Assembly (NCBI RefSeq): GCF_963576675.1
Contig: NC_088918.1
Coordinates: 50,377,501 to 50,441,500, forward strand
Source of the DNA: Euphorbia lathyris
Lineage: Eukaryota; Streptophyta; Magnoliopsida; Malpighiales; Euphorbiaceae
DNA: 64,000 nucleotides
Direction of reading: 5' to 3'
The notes beneath the pieces were generated by a model. The model had not been told where the DNA came from. It did no database searches and was given only the letters and a program-made list of their open reading frames with translations. This document shows positions 1-12,218 of this stretch, in pieces (the first letter of the stretch is position 1; every line of letters starts with the position of its first letter). Both the position numbers and the translations under genes were made by a program.

Positions 1-920
1 CAACCTGTCTTCTTATAGCTCTGGGGGAATGTTTTGGATTTGCTAATCACATTTGGCGTACTCATTCCGTTATTCAAAGATTAAATATAATTCTGATAAA
101 ATTAATTTAATAGTTGCATACGGCTAGAAGCAATAAGAACCTAATGGATCACACATAAGACTTGGAGCCCAAAAGAGAAACAGATGTTAATTAATTGATG
201 GAAGCCCAACTGAGTCCACCAAGGCCCAGTAAATAGAGGGGGGCGATTTTTATGTATTAAATGCATGAAGAAATTAATTTGATTTTAAGCAATCCTAATT
301 AGATTAGGATTGTGAATTAAATTAATTAAAAGATAAATAAGTTAGGAGGTTTAATGAGATTAAATTTCTCCTATTATTATCCTAAAAGGTTATTATTATT
401 ATCTTTATATTTAGATATAATTATAGATAATAAATAAGAATTATATTCCGAATTAAATTCTTATTCAGTAACCTAATTCTATCTAACTAGGGTTTAGATA
501 CAAGAGAGTATATATATACCCCCTCTATATGTAAATTTCGGCCAACCCTAGTCTGCCATAGAAAGAGAATTTCGACCCCCATAGTTGAGGACGAGATCAT
601 TCACCGCTTCCTCCTGATTCAATTGATTTTCATCTCTTTCTCTTATTCCTTGATCTTATGTTGATTTATTAGAGGCAATCTATTCTTGATTGCTTTTACA
701 CGGTTGATATCTAACTTGATTTTGGATTGTGTTTTTTGTCTTGTGCTCGGAAACTCGGAGTAAGAGTTGTGGGCACTTCGATTGCAACGGTAGATAGAAC
801 TTCAAAATGTATTTCCTTCTATCCCTCTTTATATGAAATAACGATTAACGGATCTTGAGTTAATGGAAAATGTTAAAAATTTTATATTTCCGCTGCCATA
901 CGTTAGGCTATTTTCCTTCA
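1..920 (+). repeat. 5' LTR of copia element (3' half only)
   Basis: This is the terminal 920 bases of the 5' LTR and ends in CA at 919-920, just before the primer site. A TATA-like tatatata near 509-517 precedes a pyrimidine-rich leader, so promoter and RNA start probably lie here (inference). The matching copy is 8353-9272. Confidence 0.93.
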
Positions 921-921
921 G

Positions 922-933
922 TGGTATCAGAGC
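922..933 (+). other. Primer binding site, tRNA-iMet type
   Basis: TGGTATCAGAGC starts one base after the LTR end. It is complementary to the 3' end of plant initiator tRNA-Met and is the standard primer site of plant copia elements. Confidence 0.93.
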
Positions 934-1248
934 CTGCGTTAAATCCGTTATTTCATATATGAAAATTAAAAGGTTTTTTAATCGAATTGAATAAATATTT
1001 ATAGTTAGGTTAATTAACAAAACTGTTTTGATTAATTAGTTCTAAAGATAAATAAGTTTTAATTAATTGTTAATTAAAATAGATTATGCGTATGTTCCTA
1101 ATTATTTTGGTTGATAATCTTTATAACAAAATCTATTAGTTTTATAGTTAGATTGATAAAAGTTAGTTTTATTGATTCTAAAGATAAAACGGAAAATCTA
1201 TAATAGGTTTTCTTATTTTCTGAAAATCGTTTTAAAACCGTTCTAAAA

Positions 1249-1251
<3 letters not shown>

Positions 1252-1299
<48 letters not shown>
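1252..1299. repeat. (AT)n microsatellite
   Basis: An uninterrupted AT dinucleotide run of about 48 bases. Confidence 0.97.
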
Positions 1300-1302
<3 letters not shown>

Positions 1303-1329
1303 TTTAAAAAAAATAAATGGACAGCAGCT

Positions 1330-1441
1330 CGGGTTGCGCCTCACGGCGCAACCCGACCGGTGTCCTGCGGTTGCTGCCTCGCGGCAGCAACCGTGCAGCG
1401 GCGGGCCAGGCGCAAAAGGGCTGCTGCCAAACGGCAGCAGC
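1330..1441 (+). other. Three tandem perfect GC-rich stem-loops in leader
   Basis: Arms at 1330-1340/1345-1355 (11 bp, loop TCAC), 1368-1378/1383-1393 (11 bp, loop TCGC) and 1420-1428/1433-1441 (9 bp, loop AAAC) are perfect. They sit in otherwise AT-rich DNA and are bracketed by an exact 15-base direct repeat, AAAATCGTTTTAAAA, at 1223-1237 and 1478-1492. The position downstream of the primer site suits an RNA packaging or dimerisation signal, but that is inference. Confidence 0.75.
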
Positions 1442-1621
1442 TGCTTCCTCGGGCCCGTCCCGAAACCCATGTATTTTAAAATCGTTTTAAAATAGTTTTA
1501 AATATATATATATATATATATATATATGCGTTTCAGAAATTAATAGTTTTCTGTTTTGATTATCGAATGAATGAATTTATTTAAAAGTTTGTTTTATCTA
1601 TTTGTAAATCAAAAGTATTAA

Positions 1622-2353
1622 GGGAGTGTTTGGTTAAGTCAACTTAAACTATGGAATGGGAATGAAATTGGATTATTCCCTTTATTAATGTTTGGTTAAA
1701 CAAATATAACTTGAGAATGATATAATCTCATTCTCTAATTATAGGAATAATTGATTCCCTCCTCTCCCCACCTCAATCACATTTCATTCCCATTACCTTT
1801 CATTTATTAAAAAAATAACATTACAATGTTCACGTTTTTTCAAAACCCACTGCTCATAATTATGGTTATTTTTTTATATTTTAAATAGTTAATTTTTTTT
1901 ATAAGGTGGTTACACTATATTATATTTTACATACTAGTATATCTATATTATATAGCAATGTTTTTCTTTTGAATTTATAATATCATTTTTTATTTATAAT
2001 AATAATAAAAAAAGTTATCAATAAAAAACTATTAATTTGATTTTAATATAATATTTTTTACACTTAATTTTTCTTTATATTAAAATATCTAATTTTAGGA
2101 AGATTTAATATTTTTTATATTTATTTTTCAATTGATGTTATAATAATAATTACAGTATTTACTAAATTATTTTTAACAAATGTTGTATTTATTTCGATTC
2201 CGATCGTTAAAGAACCAAACAGTTTTAAAGAGAATCTCATTCCGATTCCATATTGAACCAAACATAATAAATAAATAGTCATTCCGATTCTGATTCCGCC
2301 ACATTCCGATTCCGATTCCGTTTCCGATTCCGAAGTTTAAACCAAACGCCCCC
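1622..2353. mobile_element. MITE, PIF/Harbinger-like, nested in copia leader
   Basis: The left end GGGAGTGTTTGGTTAAGTC pairs with the right end, which reads GGGGGCGTTTGGTTTAAAC on the other strand: an imperfect terminal inverted repeat. TAA flanks both sides (1619-1621 and 2354-2356), the 3-bp duplication typical of PIF/Harbinger elements. Length is 732 bp, interior AT-rich without a transposase. Repeats of TTCCGATTC lie near the right end (2281-2330). Confidence 0.82.
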
Positions 2354-3512
2354 TAAATGAATTGAAATCAAAATAATTGGGACACGCATAAATAAAGTTT
2401 TGTATAGTTGTACTAATCTAAAAGGTTAATATAGAAGATACGAAACTGTTAGAATTAAAATTGGATAAAAGTTAATTTGATGAGTTAATGTGATTAACCT
2501 AAATATTACATAAGTATTTTATGTAATCAACCAATTAAATTTATTTAATTGAGTTTATGCATGTTTGGAGTTATGGACATATTTGGACCCTCTATTTAGT
2601 CTTTTGGTATTTTTGAAATAGGGCCTGCGAGTCCTGCCTTTCTACTATCTATTGTAATTTCTCCTCTCATCTAATTCCCTTCAAGTTAATTGAAGTTTTC
2701 TATAGTAGTATAGAAATTAATATGTAATTTCGAGGCATCATGGAGAAGACGGATGACCTAAAGAGAAATATGTAATAGTTAGTATTTCCCTAGGTTTGGC
2801 CTTTTATTCCGTCTCTGGCTCGACGGAATAATTTAGATAATATGTCCATAACACCAATGTATGTGTCTGATGTATGCTAAAGCAAATCAAGACTAAGTTA
2901 GATTATGAGACTTGAAATAAAAATCCTTCACTAATTAAAAGTTAAGTAAATAAGCAAGTTATTAAAATTGGTTGCCCCTCCCTAATATTATAATTCAGCC
3001 GGCAGTACTGGGGGCCTTTGGGTTATTGAGCAAACTCAAGCTCGGGGTCTTATGGTAACACTTGAATTATCGAAAATCGTTCTTTCATGAATATGGGGTA
3101 ATACTTAAATTAGATTATGATAATTGGATGAGCAAACTCATGTTATCATAAACTAATGGGCAATATGGTTGGGATTAATATGAATAGCATATTAGTTACT
3201 AATGTGGTTAGTAACCCAATAACCTAGGAATCACATTAAAGATATGATTAATTACATGAATCTACCTAACAAATGAGACTAGCTTGTTGAGCAAACTCAA
3301 GGTGAAATCTCAGGAGTTAGGATCCTAGCTCACTAAAGGATTTGTGAAATTCTTCGAATTAATATGGAGGGCTATTAATTTGGCAAAATAGTGGGAGCAA
3401 TTTAAAATGAATTAAAAGACCTATAATTTTAGATTGATAAATTTTAAAGCAAATGAATAACATACGTTTACTCTTTCTCACTCTCAGGTTAAATTAAAAC
3501 ACTCCTAAAATC

Positions 3513-6500
3513 ATGACTAAAACCAATCTGCAGAATACTCTTACCGATAACAAGTTGAACGGTTCAAACTTCACCGACTGGTTTTGTAACCTCAAAATCG
3601 TTTTGAAGTTCGATAAGATAGGGTATGTACTTGATACATCGATACCCCCTATCCCAGCTGATGACGCTCCCATCGAAGAGATTGATGCTTACCAGAAGCA
3701 CAAAGCTGATGATGATCATGCGGGATGCATCATACTTGCATCGATGACACCGGAATTGCAAAGGCAACATGAGGAAATGGATGCCTATTCCATCATCATG
3801 CACCTAAAGGAGTTGTTTGGGAAACAAACTAGGTGCGAACGCTACGAGATATCAAAATTGCTATATCGTTGCAGGATGCAAGAGGGCACATCTGTAATGA
3901 CACATTGTGTCAAGATGATTGGCTATATTACCAAGCTTTCTAGTATTGGATTCACGATGGATAACGAACTAAGCATAGATTTAATTCTTTAATCCCTCCC
4001 AGAGAGTTATTCACAGTTCATCATGAACTACTAGATGAATGACTTGCAAACCTCTCTTGAAGAGCTTGCAAATATGCTCAAGTCAGTTGAGCCCAATATG
4101 TAGAAAGACAAAGCAATACCAGCTCTTGTCATAGAGGGATCAAAGAAGAGGAAGGGGAATTTTCCCAATCCTAAACATCCCAAGAAAGGCAAGAGGGTCG
4201 TGCCCACTAGAGCTAAGGGAAAGGAAGTGAAGAAGCCCAAAGGAGAGTGCCACTTCTGTGGTAAAGACGAGCATTGGAGAAGGAACTGCAAGGAGTACCT
4301 AGCCTCCCTCAAGAAGGGAAAAGATGGTACTTCAACGTCTGGTATGTTTTATATTGAAATAAATACAATTTCACAGTCTGAATCTTGGGTACTTGATACC
4401 GGATGTGGATCTCATATTTGTACAAATATGCAGGAACTAAATCGGACTAAGGAATTGAAGAAAGGAAGCATGAACTTCCGAGTAGGAAATGGAGCAAGAG
4501 TTGCCGCCATCGCTGTTGGAGATTATGCTTTAAGTTTGCCCTCTAGGCTTGTAATAGAATTAGGAACTGTTTGTATGTTCCAGAAATGTCCAGAAATATT
4601 ATTTCTATTAGCCGTCTTGTTGACGACGGTTTTCATATTTCAATAAAAGACAAACATTGTGAGTTTTATAGAGATGGGATTTTCTATTTTTCAGGAATAT
4701 CACAAAATGGGATTTATGTGCTAGATGACAAAATTTCTGTTTTTGCAATTGATACCAAAAGACATAAGCTAGATAATTCGACTTACTTGTGGCATTGTCG
4801 TTTAGGCCATATAAACAAAAGACGCATGCTTAAGCTACATCAAGATGGGCTTATAGATTCAATTGATTCTGAATCATTGGAAATATGCGAAGCATGTTTA
4901 AAAGGTAAAATGACAAAGACACCCTTTAGCAATAAAGGTGAGCGTGTATCAGACACTCTAGGATTAATACATTCAGATGTATGCGGTCCTATGTCGGTCC
5001 AAGCAAGAGGAGGATTCAGATACTTCATAAGCTTTATAGACGACCATACCCGATATGGTTATATCTACTTGATGAAGCACAAGTCGGAAGCCTTTGAGAA
5101 ATTCAAATGCTTCAAAAATGAAGTAGAAAATCAATTAGGAAAGAAAATAAAGATACTTCGATCCGATCGAGGTGGAGAATATCTTTCAGATGATTTTCTG
5201 AATTATCTAACTGAATGTGGGATATGCTCACAATGGCAACTCCCTATACACCACAACACAATGCTGTATCCGAGAGGAGGAACCGTACCTTACTAGATAT
5301 GGTACGATCCATAATGAGCGTAGCATTACTTTCAAAGACATTCTGGGGCTATGCCTTAGAAACTGCCCTCTTCACCCTAAATTGAGTACCAACTAAATCC
5401 GCTAGTTCCACACCATATGAATTGTTCGTTGGTAGGAAACCCACATTCTCATTCATGAGAGTATGGGGTTGTTCAGCATTTGTCAAACGCGTAGCGTCAG
5501 ACAAACTAGATTCTAAATCTAATAAATGTTTCTTCATTGGATATCCTAGGGAAACTGTAGGGTATTACTTCTATCATCCAGATGATCAGAAAGTAATAGT
5601 ATCCAAGCACGCAACCTTCTTGGAGAAAGAGTTTCTCGAAGAAACAGAAAAGGGAAGCATGATTGAACTTGATGAAGTTCAAGAAGAAAAAACACCGACT
5701 GAAACAACAGAGGCGGTTGAGGAACCCGAAGCAGTCCCATTGGACGAGACTCAAGTGCCACCTACTCGTAGATCACAAAGAGTTCGTGAACTCCCAGTTA
5801 GATATGGTTTTCTAGTGGGAGATGATGACGAGGTTCCCGTGTTAGACGACGAACCCGAAAACTACGAAGAGGCTCTTACCAGTCCAGATTCTAAAGCATG
5901 GCTCGAGGCCATGAATTCTGAGATGGATTCCATGTACACCAACCAAGTGTGGACTTTGGTTGATCCACCCGAAGGGATAAAACCCATTGGGTGCAGGTGG
6001 ATCTTCAAGAAGAAGACTGACATGGATGGAAAGGTTAGCACATACAAAGCTAGGTTAGTAGCGAAAGGATATCGTCAGAAACAAGGAATTGATTATAACG
6101 AAACTTTCTCTCTTGTGGCTATGTCCAAATCAATCAGAATAATGCTCGCTATTGCCGCTCACTACGATTACGAGATTTGGCAAATGGATGTTAAAACAGC
6201 TTTCCTAAACGGAAACCTGCTTGAGGATGTATATATGATACAACCTGAAGGTTTCATATCAAATGATGCAAACAAGGTTTCCAAACTTCAGAGATCCATT
6301 TATGGACTCAAGCAAGCATCGAGAAGTTGGAACAAGCGTTTTGACGAAACCATAAAACAATTTGGTTTCGAACAAAATTGCGAGGAAGCTTGCATTTACA
6401 AGAAAGCAAGTGGGAGCTCAGTTGCATTTCTAATATTATATGTGGACGATATATTATTAATGGGAAATGACATAGCTCTACTACAGTCGGTGAAAGTATG

Positions 6501-7425
6501 GTTATCAGGTAACTTCTCTATGAAAGACCTTGGTGAAGCAGCTTATATACTTGGTATAAAGATCTACAGAGATAGATTAAAAAGACTGCTTGGTCTTTCA
6601 CAGGCTACATACATTGAAAAGGTGCTAAAGCGGTTTAGCATGCTTGAATCGAAACGAGGTAACTTACCCATGGTACATGGAGTAAAGTTAAGCAATCATC
6701 AATGTCCTAAAACCAAAGATGATAAGAAGCGCATGGTTGTAATCCCGTATGCCAGCGCAATCGGTTCGATTATGTATGCTATGCTTTGCACTAGACCTGA
6801 CGTAGCGTTCGCGTTAAGTATAACGAGTCGTTATCAAGGTAATCCAGGAGACGAGCACTTGAATGCCGTCAAGAACATTCTTAAGTACTTGAGAAGGACT
6901 AAAGACATGTTCCTAGTGTACGGGGAAGGGGATCTGAAAATAGAAGGATTTTCAGATGCCAGTCGTCTCACAGATAAGAACGATTTTAGATCCTAATCAG
7001 GATACCTGTTTATCTTGAATGGGGGTGCGGTCAGTTAGAAGAGTTCCAAGCAGGAAAGCGTAGCTTTCTCTACGACCGAGTTAGAGTACATCGCTGCTGC
7101 GGAAGCAGCAAAGGAAGCGGTTTGGATTAAGAAGTTCATTACTGAACTTAGTGTGGTGCCTGACATTGTAAATCCCATTACACTGTACTGTGATAACAAT
7201 GGAGCCATTGCACAAGCAAAGGAACCACAGTCTCATAATGCATCCAAGCATTGCCTGAAGTGATACCACATTGTAAGAGAGATTGTGGCAAGAGGAGATG
7301 TGAGAATAGAAAGAGTACCTACTGAGGACAATGTTACAGATCCGTTGACAAAGCCCTTAACCCAGAAAGTACATGATCGTCATTTTAGTTTTACTGAGAT
7401 AAGTTGTAGAAACAATTGGCTTTAG
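3513..7425 (+). pseudogene. copia gag-pol polyprotein, degenerate
   Basis: In order: a gag domain of UBN2 type (3513-3990), a zinc knuckle (CHFCGKDEHWRRNC near 4245-4290), aspartic protease with active site LDTG (near 4390), GAG-pre-integrase with a WH/GH and CEAC zinc site (near 4790-4910), integrase core with D in HSDVCGP and D in RSDRGGEY (near 4970 and 5160), RT with YVDD (near 6437) and RNase H. In-frame stops occur at 3990, near 4032 and 4101, at 5383, 6994, near 7036 and at 7261. Frame changes occur near 4565 and 5235, the second just before the expected integrase glutamate. The final stop is at 7423-7425. A normal copia polyprotein is one frame of about 1300 codons, which this matches in length. 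Most stops fit C-to-T changes. It cannot encode a working polyprotein. Confidence 0.93.
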
Positions 7426-7439
7426 TCCAAGTGGGAGTA
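7426..7439 (+). other. Polypurine tract of copia element
   Basis: AAGTGGGAG immediately upstream of the 3' LTR start is the usual site for plus-strand DNA priming. It follows the end of the pol frame directly. Confidence 0.8.
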
Positions 7440-9272
7440 TGTTGGGGTTTAGTGTCCTATAGACAATTGTTCTAGGATATAAACTTAATGTAAATGAAGT
7501 GTTCTTTATATCATTTGTTTTAATGAGATATGGTTTCATAACTATATAAAGGCAACCTCTTTTAAGAACTAAATAAAGTCTAATAAAAGGAAATCCCTAA
7601 GTTTGTTTAAAGTGATTATAAAGTGTTCATACAAGCATGAAGTGAGACGAAACTTTATAATAAACTAGCAAACTTAAAACCACCCCAAGTCAAGTAATAT
7701 GTTTAGGATTGACATATCACTGCTGAGACTTGCATGTAACAATGTCTTCTATCGAGACAGAAAGTTGATCTCACAAGCTTCAGATATGCAGATATCTGGA
7801 CAGTTACGTGGATCCAATGAAAGGGAGTTAATTAGGATTGGGGACCCGACTTGAGATAACAGGATGGGTAGATTCATCCTTGTCACCTGTTCAACTCATT
7901 GATATTAATAGGTATAAGTAATCCTCAGACTCAAAGGAATGTTAATGTGTGATTCTGGATTATGGAATGTGATGCTTTGATCCAGTTGTAACACGATCCA
8001 TAACAGAGATGACTCTGGGGTGTGAACGGCAGACGTTGGGTATCACAGGAAGTAATTGTAGGATAATTATACATTGGATTGAGCATTTGTCACTCCCGAT
8101 AAATGGGAGATACGTCCAAGGATCGCTTGTGGAAGACTTCACTGTAAATCCTTGCAAGGTGATAGCTTAAGACTTGAAATGCAGATTTCACTTAACCTAT
8201 CTAATTGGAGTTAACTCGGCCTGTACAAGTAAAACGAACGTCTCGCTATATGTGACTTGACATTATCCATAGTTATAAGATTCAGTTCAAGGATGTAGTT
8301 GATAAAGGATCGAATTATACTGTAACTAATACGGAAAGGTCAACGACAGAATCAACCTGTCTTCTTATAGCTCTGGGGGAATGTTTCGGATTTGCTAATC
8401 ACATTTCGCGTACTCATTCCGTTATGCAAAGATTAAATATAATTTTGATAAAATTAATTTAATAGTTGCATACGGCTAGAAGCAATAAGAACCTAATGGG
8501 TCACACATAAGACTTGGAGCCCAAAAGAGAAACAGATGTTAATTAATTGATGGAAGCCCAACTGAGTCCACCAAGGCCCAGTAAATAGAGGGGGCGATTT
8601 TTATGTATTAAATGCATGAAGAAATTAATTTGATTTTAAGCAATCCTAATTAGATTACGATTGTGAATTAAATTAATTAAAAGATAAATAAGTTAGGAGG
8701 TTTAATGAGATTAAATTGCTCCTATTATTATCCTAAAAGGTTATTATTATTATCTTTATATTTAGATATAATTATAGATAATAAATAAGAATTATATTTC
8801 GAATTAAATTCTTATTCAGTAACCTAATTCTATCTAACTAGGGTTTAGATACAAGAGAGTATATATATACCCCCTCTATATGTAAATTTCGGCCAACCTT
8901 AGTCTGTCGTAGAAAGAGAATTTTGACCCCTATAGTTGAGGACAAGATCATTCACCGCTTCCTCCCGATTCAATTGATTTTCATCTCTTTCTCTTATTCC
9001 TTGATCTTGTGTTGATTTATTAGAGGCAATCTATTCTTGATTGCTTTTACACGGTTGATATCTAACTTGATTTTGGATTGTGTTTTTTGTCTTGTGCTCG
9101 GGAACTCGGAGTAAGAGTTGTGGGCACTTCGATTGCAACGGTAGATAGAACTTCAAAAGGTATTTCCTTCTATCCCTCTTTATATGAAATAACGATTAAT
9201 GGATCTTAGGTTAATGGAAAAAGGTTAAAATTTTTATATTTCCGCTGCCATACGTTAGCCTATTTTCCTTCA
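7440..9272 (+). repeat. 3' LTR of copia element
   Basis: The LTR begins TGTTGGGG at 7440 and ends TTCCTTCA at 9272, 1833 bp in total, unusually long for a copia LTR. Its last 920 bp align to 1-920. It contains no gene. Confidence 0.93.
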
Positions 9273-9421
9273 GACTGAACGTTGACTGGTCATTTTCACC
9301 GGCTGTACACCACAATGATAGGTCACCCCTAAGTACGTATATATTAGTGTGACAAATTGAAGTTTGTACACCAAAATGTGATTTAGGGTAAAAGTTGTAC
9401 ACTATATATGAAATTTACCCT
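9273..9421. mobile_element. Remnant of a small inverted-repeat element
   Basis: The sequence ends in ATGAAATTTACCCTA, whose complement TAGGGTAAATTTCAT resembles plant MULE or MITE termini. The copia element appears to have inserted into it and the other half would lie outside the window. No transposase is visible. Confidence 0.35.
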
Positions 9422-9735
9422 ACTATCTGCATGTTAGTTGTGACCTAATCCACTGCATATTCATTCTATAATTTGAAGTTTGTTTGCTTAACATTAGGTA
9501 TCTTCATTCTGATATAAGGGTTTTATCTCGTTTTAGTATATCTGTTTATTTGTAATGTTTAGCTTTTTATAATGGTTTTCGTATTGGATATTGAAGATGA
9601 TTCTTGCATGTACTTTTAATGTTGGATTTATAGTCTTGCAGATATATTTACATATTGGGTTTCTTTGTTGTTTGTTGTTTATCAATGTATGTGTTTATTG
9701 TTATTAGTTAGAATAAAACTGATTATAGATTATGT
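9422..9735. other. Non-coding AT-rich stretch before CACTA fragment
   Basis: No gene or repeat was recognised. It is probably the upstream region of the CACTA transposase fragment that follows. Confidence 0.4.
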
Positions 9736-10458
9736 TTGTTCAAGATGGATAAATCATGGATGGTGGCTGATAGTAGATCACTACAGTTTAGGATAGGCTT
9801 ACAAGAGTTTCTGAAGTTTGCATCTGATAATGCTCCAAACTCAAACTATATTTTTTGTCCTTGTGTCAGATGTTGTAACCTCAGAGGTGGTAGTATTGAC
9901 TTCATTAAGGATCATTTAATCTATAATGGAATTATGAAAACATATACAAATTGGGTATGGCACGGTGAGTGTTCTATTGCAGACTCAAATCATATAAGTG
10001 AGGGTTCTGAAACAGTTGAAATGAACCATGACTTAGGGAGAGATTTAGAAGAAGATGGGTGCTCAGTAGAGTCAGATGAATTTATGCACTTCGTTCATGA
10101 TGGAGACAAACCTTTGTATCCCGGTTGTACTAAATCCACCAAGATGAATGGTTTAATACAAACCTTTAATCTGAAGGCCAAACATGGTCTGACTGAGTCT
10201 TGTTATACCGACATTTTATTGTTGTTTCACACCCTTTTGCCTGATGGGAATGAAATGCCAATGTCTGTGAATGAGGCAATGAAAACTCTTCATGCTTTAG
10301 GGATGAAATATGAGAAGATTGATGCATGAGAAGATTGATGCATGTCCTAATGACTGCATTTTGTATAGAGATGTTAATGAGGGTGCTACACGATGTCCAT
10401 TTTGTAATACCTCTAGGTGGAAACTGTTGGTCCCTTATTATGTGAGAATTAGGTCCTA
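9736..10458 (+). pseudogene. CACTA (En/Spm) TNP2-like transposase, N-terminal fragment
   Basis: The frame starts MFKMDKSWM, then has a Cys/His-rich module with CPCVRCC and later KDHLI and WVWHGE, the pattern of the transposase-associated domain that precedes the TNP2 domain in plant CACTA transposases. A second conserved block, KIDACPNDCILY followed by CPFC and SRWK, begins the TNP2 domain. A perfect tandem duplication of 16 bases (10312-10327 and 10328-10343) shifts the frame, so the protein stops at 10327 after 197 codons and the rest is readable only from 10310 in another frame. The gene is then cut off at the poly-G run. Catalytic parts are absent. Neither CACTA terminus was found. Confidence 0.85.
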
Positions 10459-10459
10459 T

Positions 10460-10489
<30 letters not shown>
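10460..10489. repeat. Homopolymer of 30 G
   Basis: Thirty consecutive G residues mark the junction between the CACTA fragment and the next LTR. Such runs are rare in plant DNA and may hide an assembly or sequencing fault. Confidence 0.95.
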
Positions 10490-10496
<7 letters not shown>

Positions 10497-10753
10497 AACT
10501 ATTTAGGATTTAAAAATTTATCTAAGTAAAAATATTTCTCACAACACAATAACATAGTTTAAAGGATAAATATTTAAGGTTCAGAGGCAACTTTAGTTGA
10601 TCAACAACTAAGATTGATATTGTCCTTAATTCGAGGAATAACGCCTCAGAAGGGCTTCCAAACTTATCACAGTTTAAATACAACTCTAGCTAATTTATGT
10701 TTCCGAAATATAAAAGCCAGCAATAAAGAGTAAGAGTTAGAGAGAGTGATACT
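10490..10753 (-). repeat. Unclassified LTR, 3' part (other half at 41304-42191)
   Basis: Removing the Athila element at 10754-41303 and one copy of its ATACT duplication rejoins this stretch to 41304 onward. Read on the minus strand, the joined piece starts TGTTGATGATTTAAGC at 42191, has a TATAAAA at 41716-41710 followed by a leader, and ends near 10490, about 1.15 kb. This looks like a solo LTR, but no second copy or matching duplication was seen, so the type is open. Confidence 0.5.
10749..10753. other. Target duplication ATACT, left copy
   Basis: ATACT directly precedes the LTR at 10754 and recurs directly after 41303. This exact 5-bp match proves that the two distant LTRs belong to one insertion. 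Confidence 0.9.
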
Positions 10754-12218
10754 TGTTGAGCGATTTCCGCAAGTGCACGGTTTCGCTTGTAGTAATAAAA
10801 AGATATCGATCCCATAGGGAATGTTTTTTAACGAAAACTTATTTAAGTGTAATTTAAATACGACTTAAGGTTTATAGAAATAGATAATCGTTATTTGAAA
10901 TTGGTTTTGAAATTGATAGAATAAGAATTAGGCTGGAATATGTAGAATGTTAGAAGTCAATTCTGTTTTGAGTATGAATTATAAAACAGAAACGTTTAGT
11001 GTTTAAACTAAGAGAATAATTGTATTCGTTTGCATTAAGCAAAACTTTAAACTTTGTATAAACTATAAAAATGTAATAACGTGAACTCCTTTAATTAAAA
11101 GGCTTTGAACCGCAGACAATCTTCCTACGGTCGGGATAGATCGCTACCTTAACCAAATTAATTCTCGAAGAATGAATTTGCCTAAGTGTTCAACAAAGTT
11201 TCCTTGTAAAGATATTGAATTCAACTACGTTTTAATGAAAACACCAGAACTCACTTCGGATCAATTACAGAAGTGCTACATAAAATTATATTGAATTGCA
11301 TGAACTTTATTAGATGAAATATGAATTTGATACAAGTTTACAGAGAATAAAACGCATGAAAGCCTTCGGACGACATGAGAGTTCCGGGTCGTCAATCCTT
11401 TCCTCAAACCTCGTTTAGAGTTTGTCAGGCTCGTGGGTCGAATCCGCTACTTAATCTTCTCGCTGAATCTTCGAAATAGAGATGGTTCTTCTACTACCAA
11501 AATGTAAACTAATATAAACAGATCTTAATCTAAATCTAAAGCCTACTGTGTATGTAATTATTTGATAAACAATGTGTGTACATCATATTGCTTTTTACAA
11601 AATCGAACTTCTAACTCTGAATCGTTTGACTCAGAATTTCTACATAAATTCTGTACTAAATCTTAACTCTCAATTATCCTTTTCAACTCTGAAATCAACT
11701 CTCTATTTATAGTTGTTGAAGAGTCGAGTGTAAGGAACGTGTCTGCTGCGAAGAGACGTTTCTATCCAATCGAACGGATGCGTTTCTTTGAAAACGAACA
11801 AGTGTAAGATGTGCTGCCTGAAAATCTGAAGTTATCGAGAATGGAAAATCTCTGCCGAGAATAGGGAAGTGAAATTTCAGCCTTCGGACGAAAGGGGAGA
11901 AGTGACCGGCGACGCGTGTAGTGACCGAGAATAAGGAATCTCAGTCGTGACACGGGATGTTTATCTTGTCTCCGACTTCGTTCCTTGTCTTCGTTTCGGT
12001 GCGTTTGATTTTCATCGTCTTTGACTCCTTTTGTAGGGTTTTTCCTTCGTTTCTGAACTCTTTTCGTTTCTATTTGGATTTTACCAAATATTTAGGTACC
12101 TTGTATGAAAGAAACATATTCGGATGTAAAAGTACGCTAAATAAATATAAACAGCACAAATTCATAGTGAAACTGATGTAAACAATGATGATATTTTAGG
12201 TATATTTTGGGCTTAACA
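10754..12218 (-). repeat. 3' LTR of outer Athila-type element
   Basis: On the plus strand it begins TGTTGAGCGATTTCCGC and ends GGGCTTAACA. It contains a decayed copy of the long palindrome (11916-11953, with changes at CpG sites) and, in minus sense, a TATA box TATAAATA at 11711-11704. A polypurine tract lies just beyond 12218. It aligns along its length with 39850-41303 and 37608-39070. Confidence 0.93.

Larger units (their letters stand above)
934..3512 (+). other. Untranslated leader of copia element
   Basis: This 2.6-kb stretch between primer site and gag holds no credible gene. It contains an (AT)n run at 1252-1299, a GC-rich cluster of three perfect stem-loops at 1330-1441, a second (TA)n run near 1502-1528 and a MITE at 1622-2353. 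The rest, 2357-3512, is AT-rich with no recognised features. Confidence 0.7.
1..9272 (+). mobile_element. Ty1/copia LTR retrotransposon, 5' end outside window
   Basis: Window positions 1-920 match 8353-9272 with no net length change, so these are the two LTRs of one element; the first 0.9 kb of the 5' LTR lies outside. Between them are an initiator-tRNA-Met type primer site, a long leader, a gag-pol frame in the copia order (gag, protease, integrase, RT, RNase H) and a purine-rich tract directly before the 3' LTR. By eye about 20-25 substitutions separate the two LTR copies over 920 bases, so the insertion is fairly recent but not new. The coding region has several stops and frameshifts, so the copy is not autonomous. 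The target duplication cannot be checked because the left flank is missing. The copia lineage was not determined. Confidence 0.95.
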
